Below, one piece after another: positions 43,885 through 51,519 of a stretch of 64,000 nucleotides of DNA. Made by a program: the position numbers and the translations under genes. Below the pieces are notes generated by a model, which worked only from the letters and a program-made list of their open reading frames with translations, had not been told where the DNA came from and made no database searches. The stretch is from Bacteroidales bacterium. Its GTDB lineage: Bacteria > Bacteroidota > Bacteroidia > Bacteroidales > UBA932. The stretch's first letter is position 1. Each line of letters begins with the position of its first letter. The DNA lies in contig JAFWRQ010000036.1 of assembly GCA_017519865.1 (NCBI GenBank), positions 16,238-80,237 of the forward strand, given 5' to 3'.

Positions 43885-45135
43885 TTAACGCTTTGAAGTG
43901 ACTTCACTCTCGTATCTCTCGATCTCCGGGATGAAAGACTCACCCACGGGAACTTCGTTCTTGTAGTTGAAATAGTCGAAGACGGCGCCGAAAGGCAGGG
44001 TCTTGGCCTCTTCCAGGAGGGCCAGACGCTGGAATCCCTTGCCGGCGTCTTCGTATTCGCGCAATCTGTCCAGAGGCTCGAGCAGGGCGCTCAGGAGGCA
44101 TTTCTGGGTGGCGCGGCTGCCGATGACATAGGCTCCGATGCGGTTGATGGCGGCGTCGAAGTAGTCCAAGCCGATGTGACTGCGGTCCAGGGCACCGGCC
44201 CGCACGATCTCCTTGAACAGGTCCAGGGTCTGATCGTTCATAATGGTCACGTGGTCGGAATCCCAGCGGATGGGACGGGAAACGTGAAGCATCAGCTCCG
44301 GCACGAAGAGCAGGAGCGAGGCGACCATATCCGCAACATTCTCGGTCATCTCATAATGGCCGGTATCCAGAGTGTACATAAGCTTGCGCGTGGCGCAATA
44401 GCCGGCCACAAAGTCGTGGGAACCAACGGTATAGCTCTCCAGGCCGATACCGAAGAGCTTGGCCTCGAGGCAGGTCTTCATTCCGGGGAGATCCTCCTTC
44501 AGGATCTCGTCCAAGCTTTCGGCAAAGATCTCGCGGTAGCGCTTGCGCTCGACGGTCTGGTCCTTGCTGCCGTCGTGCACCCAGATGTTCATTATACAAG
44601 GGTCGCCCTGCGCCCTGCCCATCGCATCGGCGATGCGGCGGCAGCGCTTTGTATGCTCGATCCAGAATTCGCGGATGGCAGGATCGGGGTTGCTCAAGGA
44701 AAGGTCGCCGCTCTTAGGATGGCCGAATGAAGTGGAGTTGAAATCCAGCTTCATCCCGTTCTCCCCCGCCCATTCGATCCAGCTCTGGAAATGCCTGACC
44801 TCCACCTGGTCGCGGTCTACGAACTTTCCGCCGAAGTCGCCATAGATCTCGTGGAGGTTCAGGCGGTGGTTGCCTGCGATGAGGCTCTTGGCAAAGAGCA
44901 CGTCACTCCGCACCTCATCGATATTCCGGGCGCGGCCAGGATAGTTGCCGGTGGTCTGGATACCGCCGGAAAGGCCGTCCTTGCTCTCGAAACCGATCAC
45001 GTCATCGGTCTGCCAGCAATGAAGGGAAATCGGGGTCTTTTCAAGGATTTCAACCGCCTTGTCGGTGTCCACGCCGACAGCGGCATAACGTTCCCTGGCG
45101 ATTTCGTAGGATTGAAGGATTCGGGATTCTTTCAT
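43885..45135 (-). CDS. rhaA: L-rhamnose isomerase
   Basis: 416 residues, the usual size. The N-terminal AREYAA-like segment reads ARERYAAVGVDTDKAVEIL, the substrate and metal region includes LHCWQTDDVIGFE, NLHEIYGDFGG, IWVHDGSKDQTVERKRYREI and LDTGHYEMTENVADM, with the metal-binding Glu, Asp and His residues. It interconverts L-rhamnose and L-rhamnulose with manganese or zinc. It lies 17 bases downstream of rhaB and 3 bases upstream of rhaT. Confidence 0.95.
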   Translation of the reverse strand: MKESRILQSYEIARERYAAVGVDTDKAVEILEKTPISLHCWQTDDVIGFESKDGLSGGIQTTGNYPGRARNIDEVRSDVLFAKSLIAGNHRLNLHEIYGDFGGKFVDRDQVEVRHFQSWIEWAGENGMKLDFNSTSFGHPKSGDLSLSNPDPAIREFWIEHTKRCRRIADAMGRAQGDPCIMNIWVHDGSKDQTVERKRYREIFAESLDEILKEDLPGMKTCLEAKLFGIGLESYTVGSHDFVAGYCATRKLMYTLDTGHYEMTENVADMVASLLLFVPELMLHVSRPIRWDSDHVTIMNDQTLDLFKEIVRAGALDRSHIGLDYFDAAINRIGAYVIGSRATQKCLLSALLEPLDRLREYEDAGKGFQRLALLEEAKTLPFGAVFDYFNYKNEVPVGESFIPEIERYESEVTSKR

Positions 45136-45152
45136 AATGTATCAAAGTTATA

Positions 45153-46532
45153 TCATTCAGACGGATGGAAGGTTTTGACGGAGAAGGCGTCGGCAATCAT
45201 ACGGCGCATTTCCCAGCGGTCTTTCACCAGGCCTGCGGCCTTGGCCTGTATCATCACGTTGCCGATTGCGGTGGCCTCGGTGGGCCCGGCAACGACCGGC
45301 AGGCCGATGGCATCGGCCGTCCATTGGTTCAGAAGGTCATTGGCGCTGCCGCCGCCGATGATGTGAAGCTTCTCGATCTTGAAGGGAGCAAAACCCTGCA
45401 GCATATCCAGCACTTCCTTGTAGCGGTCGGCCAAGGAATGGTAGATGCAGGAAACGATCTGTGAGTCGCTGACGGCACCGACGACGGCACGGATCTCCTC
45501 GACCATATTGGCAGGGTTGGCGTAACGAGGGTCATCGGGAGCGATGCGGCCGGGGAAATCCGCCTCGGCCCTTGCCATTTCCATCAGTCGGGCGTAAGAG
45601 TAATCCTTACCCTCAGCACTCCAGATCTTGCGACACTGCTCGAGGAGCCACATACCGGTGATATTCTTGAGGAAACGTGTGGTTCCCTCGATGCCACCTT
45701 CGTTGGTGAAGTTGAGGCGAGCGCTTTCTTCGTTGATTATGGGCTCCTGAACCTCTATGCCCATCAGGCTCCAAGTGCCGCTGGAAAGGTAAGCGAAGCG
45801 CTCGTCGCCCGCCGGCACGGCAGCGATCGCCGATGCCGTGTCGTGCCCCGCGACCGCAATCACGGGAATCCCCTTGAACCTGCCGATCTCAACGCTTGGC
45901 CGGACGACGGGTAGAAGCACTTCGGTCCGGATGCCCAGTTTTTCCAGTAATTCCTTGTTGAACTGTCCGGACTTCTGGTCCATCATACCGGAAGTCGAGG
46001 CTATTGTATACTCGCAAACCTTCTCACCTGTAAGCATATAGGACAGCAGGTCCGGAACGAAAAGAATATCCTTGGCATAGCGCAGCGGAGCGAAGCCCTC
46101 CTGAGTCTGGGCATACAGCTGGAAGATGGAATTGAAGTTCATTATCTGGATGCCAGTGGCGCTATACAGATCCTCCCTGGGAATGATCTCATAGACCTTT
46201 TCCGGCACTCCGTCAGTGTATGGGTCGCGATACGCGCGAGGATTGCCCAGTAGGGTGCCGTCGTCGGCGACAAAGCCGAAATCCACACCCCAGGTATCGA
46301 TACCGATCGAATCTACGGCCATGCCATCCTGCTCCAGCCGTGAGAGACACTTAAGGAAATGCTCATAAATGGCGACGATATCCCAGTAGTACCTGCCACC
46401 CAGTTCTATGATCCCGCTGGGGAAACGGTACACCTCTTCCAAGGTGAACCGGCCGTCCTTGAAAGTGGCCAGCACGGCCCTCCCAGATGTGGCGCCACAG
46501 TCGAAAGCGAGGAAATTGCGAACGTCGGTCAT
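45153..46532 (-). CDS. rhaB: Rhamnulokinase
   Basis: 459 residues from ATG 46532, which starts the FGGY-kinase N-terminus MTDVRNFLAFDCGATSGRAVL; a longer frame to 46769 would cross the divergent AraC gene. GIDTWGVDFGFV near residue 75, AGHDTASAIAAVPA near residue 235 and HIIGGGSANDLLNQ near residue 380 mark the two actin-like lobes. It phosphorylates L-rhamnulose. It is the first gene of the leftward rha operon, transcribed from a promoter embedded in a long inverted repeat shared with the divergent regulator. Confidence 0.94.
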   Translation of the reverse strand: MTDVRNFLAFDCGATSGRAVLATFKDGRFTLEEVYRFPSGIIELGGRYYWDIVAIYEHFLKCLSRLEQDGMAVDSIGIDTWGVDFGFVADDGTLLGNPRAYRDPYTDGVPEKVYEIIPREDLYSATGIQIMNFNSIFQLYAQTQEGFAPLRYAKDILFVPDLLSYMLTGEKVCEYTIASTSGMMDQKSGQFNKELLEKLGIRTEVLLPVVRPSVEIGRFKGIPVIAVAGHDTASAIAAVPAGDERFAYLSSGTWSLMGIEVQEPIINEESARLNFTNEGGIEGTTRFLKNITGMWLLEQCRKIWSAEGKDYSYARLMEMARAEADFPGRIAPDDPRYANPANMVEEIRAVVGAVSDSQIVSCIYHSLADRYKEVLDMLQGFAPFKIEKLHIIGGGSANDLLNQWTADAIGLPVVAGPTEATAIGNVMIQAKAAGLVKDRWEMRRMIADAFSVKTFHPSE

Positions 46533-46556
46533 AAGCCTAGTCTTTGATGTCTGCAG

Positions 46557-46612
46557 CAAAGTTAGCGCATAACCCGCACTGCCCCAGTGATGGTTATGCG
46601 CTAAAAACTTTG
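46557..46612. promoter_or_regulatory. Rhamnose operator: long inverted repeat with the rhaB -7 box in one arm
   Basis: TTAGCGCATAACC (46562-46574) and GGTTATGCGCTAA (46592-46604) form a perfect 13-bp inverted repeat with 17 bases between. Inside, CACTG/CAGTG adds a second small inverted repeat, and outside CAAAG/CTTTG adds a third with a three-base offset. On the minus strand TAACTTTG (46564-46557) is an exact -7 box for rhaB, 24 bases before its ATG; no good -33 box is present, which fits activator dependence. The arm spacing is like that of RhaR/RhaS half-sites in enteric bacteria. Confidence 0.65.
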
Positions 46613-46623
46613 ATTTTTGACAA
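46603..46623 (+). promoter_or_regulatory. Motif copy 1 shared with the 50005-50025 site
   Basis: A 21-base stretch whose core is ACTTTGATTTTTGACAA. It matches 50005-50025 at 20 of 21 positions (T to A at one). It lies directly upstream of the AraC regulator start and overlaps the end of the inverted repeat. A shared regulator of the rhamnose genes is the simplest reading. Confidence 0.6.
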
Positions 46624-46643
46624 AAGTAATGTATTTTCACGCT

Positions 46644-47528
46644 ATGAATACTGCTCTGCACCTTAAATATTTGACAGTGGCTCCCAACGACCTGGCCTGG
46701 GGAACTGCAGTCAATTCCGTAGGGTTCCAGGAAGTTGCTCCCGGCGACCCTTATCCGCCTGGCAACCATCCTTCCAGATACCTGTTCTCCGAAGAGCGCG
46801 GAAGGGTGCTCCAGGAATACCAGCTGCTATACATAACCCAAGGACGGGGGCGCTTCCGCAGCGCCAGCGTACAGCATCAGCTCTCCGTCCCGCAGGGCAG
46901 CCTGATGCTGCTCTTCCCCGGGGAATGGCATACCTACAGGCCGTTGGAAGAGACCGGATGGAAGGAGTACTGGATAGGCTTTGAAAGCTCCCAGATGGAT
47001 GCCTGGGTGCGTGACGGATTCTTCTCCAAGACCAAGCCCGTCTGGCGGACGGGCCTGCACAGCGACATCGTCGAACTGTACGAGGATGCCATCAGGACAG
47101 CCTCAGACCAGCAATCCGGCTTCCAGCAGAGGCTGGGAGGCATCGTGTCCCATCTCCTGGGCCTGGCCTGGTTCTATGGCAGGAACACGGCCTTGTCCGA
47201 AGTAGCCGACCAGATGAACCGCGCCAAGATAATCATCGGCGAACAGTTCCGAACCATCAACGCGGAAGACGTGGCGCATCAACTGTGTATGAGCTACTCA
47301 AATTTCAGGCGCATCTTCAAGGAGTACACCGGCCTCCCGCCTGCAAAATACATCCAGCAGGTGAGGATGGTAAAGGTTAAGGAGGCCCTCACCAACAGCA
47401 GCCGCCCCGTCAAGGAAATAGCTTTCGAGATGGGCTACGAGAACGACGATTACTTCTTCACCGCCTTCCGCCGCCTCACCGGGATGACACCCCAGGAATA
47501 CCGCGTGTTTACGCAGGGCTCCAAGTAA
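46644..47528 (+). CDS. AraC-family transcriptional regulator, probable rhamnose regulator
   Basis: 294 residues from ATG 46644; an ATG at 46629 would add five residues. An N-terminal cupin-like AraC_binding domain (about 25-160, with QLLYITQGRGRFR and LLFPGEWHTYRP) is joined to a C-terminal double helix-turn-helix (about 195-290): VAHQLCMSYSNFRRIFKEYTG and then VKEIAFEMGYENDDYFFTAFRRLTGMTPQEYR. It is divergent from rhaB across the inverted repeat and convergent with a GH78 gene with a 20-base overlap (47509-47528). The position makes it the likely RhaR-type activator sensing rhamnose, but sequence alone does not prove the ligand. Confidence 0.88.
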   Translation: MNTALHLKYLTVAPNDLAWGTAVNSVGFQEVAPGDPYPPGNHPSRYLFSEERGRVLQEYQLLYITQGRGRFRSASVQHQLSVPQGSLMLLFPGEWHTYRPLEETGWKEYWIGFESSQMDAWVRDGFFSKTKPVWRTGLHSDIVELYEDAIRTASDQQSGFQQRLGGIVSHLLGLAWFYGRNTALSEVADQMNRAKIIIGEQFRTINAEDVAHQLCMSYSNFRRIFKEYTGLPPAKYIQQVRMVKVKEALTNSSRPVKEIAFEMGYENDDYFFTAFRRLTGMTPQEYRVFTQGSK

Positions 47529-49941
47529 GTGACACGCGATTCCTGCCTGGCTTCAGCTGGACTTGTCTGCCTTTCCAAAGGAAAGTGCCGTCGACGCCTG
47601 ACGGAAGATTGATCTCCGCCTTGAGTCCGTTCCCTTCCACCTTGTAATGCACGGAGATGTCTCCGGCTGGATGCGGAATGGTGCCGCCTATATCTTTCAG
47701 GTCGCCCAGATGAGGCTCTATCCTGACTCTCTTGAAAGCCACGGCGTCGGAGTCGATGCCCAGCACGGTACGGAACAGCTCGATGTTCGGGCTGGCGCCC
47801 CACGCGTGGCAGTCGGAACGCGTACCATTCAGGTCCGAAGTTTCCGCCCAGGTGGTAAGTCCCATTGCTATGTTCTCCCTCCATATGTCCAGCCAGTCCA
47901 GGTAGCCGTCTCCCAGTCCGGCCTTGACACAGGCCTCGTGCAGGTAATACTTGTAATAGACCGTGCACTGGGCGAGGGACGGGTCTGACAGCATCTTCTG
48001 CGCCAGAGCCTTCGGATCCTTAGCAATGCCGCAGAGAATGGCCAGGGCGTTGCCGTGCTGGCTATAGGTATCCTGTTCGGCGCGATCGGCAAAAAGGCCC
48101 TTCTCTTCATTCCAATATGCTTTCCTGACGCCCTCGGTGAGCAGTGCGGCCCTTGCCATGTATTCACCGGCCTGCCAGGTGTTCCCCCTGACTTCTTCCA
48201 TATTGGCCATCAGTTGGAAGGCATACAGCAGCTGGAGATCCATCAGGATGGAGCAGCCGTCGGCTCCTTTCTGCGGGGCTCCGTTGTCCCAGTTAGGACG
48301 GTCTTCGACCCAGTCGGAGAAATTCCAGCCGGGAAGGTTCCGCAGGCGTCCGTCGGAAAGCTGGAAGCGAGAGAAATAGTGCAGGATCTGCTCCGCACCC
48401 GGCAGCAGGTCCATCACGAACTGCGTGTCGCTCCCGTACATCATATAGTCGTGCAAGGCATAGATATAGCTTAGCGCATAAAGCTGAATGTATGACGGAA
48501 TCGTCGTCGGGTAGCGGGATTTGGTGATGCCGTCGGCATTGCGGCTGATGTCCGCGAGATGAAGGAAGTTCCTGACCAGGCGCTCGTCCCTGCTGTTGAA
48601 CAGGGTCACCAGCGCCTGGATGCGGGTATCGCCCAGGTACTGGAGCTGCTCGTAGTATGGACAGTCCATATAGGTCTCGACCGCGCAGAGACGCGCCGTG
48701 CGCCAGCCGATTTCAAGCAAAGCCTTCAATTCTTGATTGTCAGTATCCAGACGGGCGTCCAGGGTGAAAGGGTATCCTGTGAAGATGCCCGAGATTCCGT
48801 TCACCGTCAGCGGCTCGTCCCCCGTCTCCACCAGTACCCTGACAAAGCGGAAGCTTCGCCAGGAGAGCGTGGTGAACTCCTGCCCGTCAAGTCCGTTTGA
48901 GACCAGCTGGTCCTCGCGGCCTACGAAGATCTTGCCCTCCGTCTCGTTGCGGTTGCCCTTGCCTTTCACCTTCGGGGCGAGGACATAGTAGAGATACTCT
49001 TCCGGCACCTGGGCAAGCATCTCCGGACTCAGTTGAATTGCAGGCTGGTCCGTGTCCGGGATATAGAGTGACTCGGCATAGCCTATCGTCACCGTGGCGT
49101 CCTTGCCACCGCTCATCCGAAGGTGCAGATAGGCGTTAGTGAGCACTTTGTTGTCCAGGAGGATTTCTTTCTTCGAATGCGCCGGTACTGTGAAAGTTCC
49201 GCTCAAGTCGAAAGGCGTACGCTCCATCTGCGGAAGCGTGGAAGGCATAAGGCAGTGGCTGTCACCCTGGCTGGAATACATTACGTTCCGGGGCTCTCCG
49301 GCGGCTCCCTCTTTTGCGGGCAGCCAGGCGGAAAGATCGGCACCAGCCTCTTTCCATCCCGGAATGCCGCGGTTGAGGTCCACCCGCTCCCCCGGTCCAG
49401 CAACATAATAACCGATGACTATAGGGCTGGCAGGGCTGTAAGAGGGATCCTGGATGCATTTCCAAGTCCTGTCAGTGTACAGGTCCGCCGCTTCCTGCTC
49501 TCCCTGAAGGAGGAATCCGCTGGAAACGGAAATCTGCGAATCCGGCCGCCTGGGGCCCTCGTTGTATACAAGGGCGGCGATCACGTTCTTCCCACTCCGC
49601 AGGTAAGGCGCCAGATCCACCGTTTCATAATTCCAGTGCGCAGCATCTCCCTTGGCGGGGCCCAGGGAGACGAGCATCCCATTGACATATAGTTTATAGC
49701 GATTATCCCCCGTCACATGCACCAGGTAGCGGGACGGGACGGCCGGTAGATCGACGTCCTTGCGGAAATAATAGACACCGTAGTCCAGCTCACCGGTCCC
49801 GGGGACGGAAATCCATCTGGCATTCCACAATTCGGTCTCGAGGTCGAAAGGGGCGGACGGAGCCCGAACCGGGCCGACCTGAGCCGTGCAAATCACGGAA
49901 AAGGCCAGTATGAGGGCGAGGGTAAAGCAGCTTTTCTTCAT
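47509..49941 (-). CDS. Secreted GH78 alpha-L-rhamnosidase, first copy
   Basis: 810 residues with signal peptide MKKSCFTLALILAFSVICTAQ. The N-terminal beta-sandwich domains (WNARWISVPG, then YRLYVNG-like YKLYVNGMLVSLGPAKGDAAHW) are typical of GH78. The (alpha/alpha)6 barrel starts near residue 390: YMDCPYYEQLQYLGDTRIQ carries the acidic residues of the active site, and GWNFSDWVEDRPNWDNG and TTWAETSDLNGTRSDCHAWGASP follow. It removes terminal alpha-L-rhamnose from rhamnogalacturonan, arabinogalactan or plant glycosides. It is divergent from the 50095-54524 operon across a 153-base region with a probable regulator site. Confidence 0.9.
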   Translation of the reverse strand: MKKSCFTLALILAFSVICTAQVGPVRAPSAPFDLETELWNARWISVPGTGELDYGVYYFRKDVDLPAVPSRYLVHVTGDNRYKLYVNGMLVSLGPAKGDAAHWNYETVDLAPYLRSGKNVIAALVYNEGPRRPDSQISVSSGFLLQGEQEAADLYTDRTWKCIQDPSYSPASPIVIGYYVAGPGERVDLNRGIPGWKEAGADLSAWLPAKEGAAGEPRNVMYSSQGDSHCLMPSTLPQMERTPFDLSGTFTVPAHSKKEILLDNKVLTNAYLHLRMSGGKDATVTIGYAESLYIPDTDQPAIQLSPEMLAQVPEEYLYYVLAPKVKGKGNRNETEGKIFVGREDQLVSNGLDGQEFTTLSWRSFRFVRVLVETGDEPLTVNGISGIFTGYPFTLDARLDTDNQELKALLEIGWRTARLCAVETYMDCPYYEQLQYLGDTRIQALVTLFNSRDERLVRNFLHLADISRNADGITKSRYPTTIPSYIQLYALSYIYALHDYMMYGSDTQFVMDLLPGAEQILHYFSRFQLSDGRLRNLPGWNFSDWVEDRPNWDNGAPQKGADGCSILMDLQLLYAFQLMANMEEVRGNTWQAGEYMARAALLTEGVRKAYWNEEKGLFADRAEQDTYSQHGNALAILCGIAKDPKALAQKMLSDPSLAQCTVYYKYYLHEACVKAGLGDGYLDWLDIWRENIAMGLTTWAETSDLNGTRSDCHAWGASPNIELFRTVLGIDSDAVAFKRVRIEPHLGDLKDIGGTIPHPAGDISVHYKVEGNGLKAEINLPSGVDGTFLWKGRQVQLKPGRNRVSLTWSPA

Positions 49942-50004
49942 ATTTTGAAAGTGTTGTGCAAAATAACAACGTAAAATCTGCTGTGCGGGATCACTATTTG
50001 ATAA

Positions 50005-50025
50005 AAAAACTTTGATTTATGACAA
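50005..50025 (+). promoter_or_regulatory. Motif copy 2 shared with the AraC/rhaB region
   Basis: Core ACTTTGATTTATGACAA, 20 of 21 positions the same as 46603-46623. It ends 14 bases upstream of the -33 element of the 50095 promoter, the usual place for an AraC-type activator, and it also faces the divergent GH78 gene, whose own -7 box (TATTTTG, 49965-49959) is one base short of consensus. Confidence 0.6.
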
Positions 50026-50041
50026 TCAATGAGTTTTTGTA

Positions 50042-50071
50042 TTGCGGAGAGGCGATTAATCCTTATTTTTG
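50042..50071 (+). promoter_or_regulatory. Promoter of the GLUG protein/GH78 operon
   Basis: TTG (50042-50044), 19 bases, TATTTTTG (50064-50071). Predicted leader about 17 bases to ATG 50095. It decides the start: an ATG at 50029 lies upstream of the promoter. Confidence 0.65.
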
Positions 50072-50094
50072 CTCCGTCACTTAACGGATTCAAA

Positions 50095-51519
50095 ATGTTT
50101 TTCAAGAGATTATTCCTTTTTTCGATTCTTCTTCCAGCAGGCCTGATCGCCTTCGCCCAGAACAGCAGCCGGGTGTTTTTTGACCTTAATTATGACACGG
50201 ATGCAGCACTTGCTCCCGTTACGGTAAAGACAGGTTGTATGATGCCGGCAGAGGCAAAGCCGTACCCCGAGCGGGAAAGCTATCGCTTCGGCGGCTGGTA
50301 CACGGCCCCGGAATGCCTGCCTGATCAGGAATGGCGATTCGGAAGCAATGCCAGTTTCTATACTCAGCCCACAGACTCGATGAAGGTGGACCGCTCAATG
50401 ATACTGTACGCCAAATGGGTGACTCCCAAGCCTATACATACCGTGGAGGAGTTGGACGCTGTCCGTGACGACCTGTACGGCTGGTATGTTCTGGAAAATG
50501 ACCTGGACCTTTCCGGCATCGCCAACTGGGATCCCATTGGAGAGTACGAAGGACCCTATGAGTTCGCGCCGGCCGAATGGTGGCGCCACGCCTTCAAGGG
50601 CATATTCGACGGCCAGGGCCACACAATTCGCGGCCTGCGCATCACCGAGCTCAAGAAGGACAAGAGCGGCCTCTTCGGCGCCATCGCCGACGGCGAAGTG
50701 CTGAACCTTAGGATGGAGGACAGCCAGCTGGTCTTTGAAGCCGAGCGGCCCTATGTCGCTCCCCTGGCAGGAATTGTCAAGCAGGACCTCGGAAAAGCCG
50801 CCATCCGCAACTGTAGCGTTACCGGCACTCTCATCAAAGTGAAGACTACCAACCGTGAAGGCACGTTCCATAGCTTCACCGGGCTGTGCGGCGGCATCTG
50901 GGGAGGCACGCTGGAGAACAACACCGTCAGCGGCAGAATGGAGATAGAGGTCGCCGGTACAGGCGGTGGAGAGTTCTACGCGGGCGCCTATGCAGGTGAA
51001 GCCTATAATGACACACGTAACTGCACTTCAGATTTTGATATCGACATACGTTTCAGTTCTCCTCAGCCCGCCGAGAGCTTCAAGGCCTTCATCGGGGGCC
51101 TCCAGGCCTCCGCCACGAACGTGGAAGCCTGCTCTGCGCGGGGCAGCATCCGCGTGAGCGGTGAGAGCGGCGGCCGACAGCTGTTCATCGGAGGCCTGGT
51201 GGGGAGCAAACGCTACGGAACCGTGAGCGACTGTACCTCCACGGTCAAGGTGGAAGTCCGCAATACGGGCTTCGCCCAGGTGGGCGGCATCGTCGGCGAG
51301 TTCAACTCCACTTACGGAGTGATGGGCGCCGCCTTCGGAGTCACCACCACCTTGATTGAAGGCTGTTCCTATACCGGCAAGCCTGTCTTCCGGGAAGTAA
51401 CCGTACCCGTTTTCGGCCAGATCGCCGGGGCTGGAGAGCCCGAACCGCTATCTTCGCCCTGGGGCATTGGAATGTCCTACAAAATAGACCAGTGTACCTA
51501 TAAAACCAGATTAAGATGA
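50095..51519 (+). CDS. Secreted protein with InlB-like and GLUG-like repeats
   Basis: 474 residues with signal peptide MFFKRLFLFSILLPAGLIAFAQ. Residues about 28-110 resemble an InlB B-repeat (FDLNYDTDAALAPVTVKTG, then YRFGGWYTAPEC and MILYAKWVTPK). From about 115 the chain contains beta-strand repeats like GLUG domains: DDLYGWYVLENDLDLSGIANWDPIG, FKGIFDGQGHTIRGLRI, then recurrent GLF-GAI, LAGIV, GGIWGGTLENNTVSG and IGGLVGSKRYGTVSDCT units that should stack as a beta-solenoid. No catalytic signature is visible. Its stop overlaps the start of the second GH78 as ATGA, so it is co-produced with a rhamnosidase and may bind its substrate at the surface. Confidence 0.75.
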   Translation: MFFKRLFLFSILLPAGLIAFAQNSSRVFFDLNYDTDAALAPVTVKTGCMMPAEAKPYPERESYRFGGWYTAPECLPDQEWRFGSNASFYTQPTDSMKVDRSMILYAKWVTPKPIHTVEELDAVRDDLYGWYVLENDLDLSGIANWDPIGEYEGPYEFAPAEWWRHAFKGIFDGQGHTIRGLRITELKKDKSGLFGAIADGEVLNLRMEDSQLVFEAERPYVAPLAGIVKQDLGKAAIRNCSVTGTLIKVKTTNREGTFHSFTGLCGGIWGGTLENNTVSGRMEIEVAGTGGGEFYAGAYAGEAYNDTRNCTSDFDIDIRFSSPQPAESFKAFIGGLQASATNVEACSARGSIRVSGESGGRQLFIGGLVGSKRYGTVSDCTSTVKVEVRNTGFAQVGGIVGEFNSTYGVMGAAFGVTTTLIEGCSYTGKPVFREVTVPVFGQIAGAGEPEPLSSPWGIGMSYKIDQCTYKTRLR

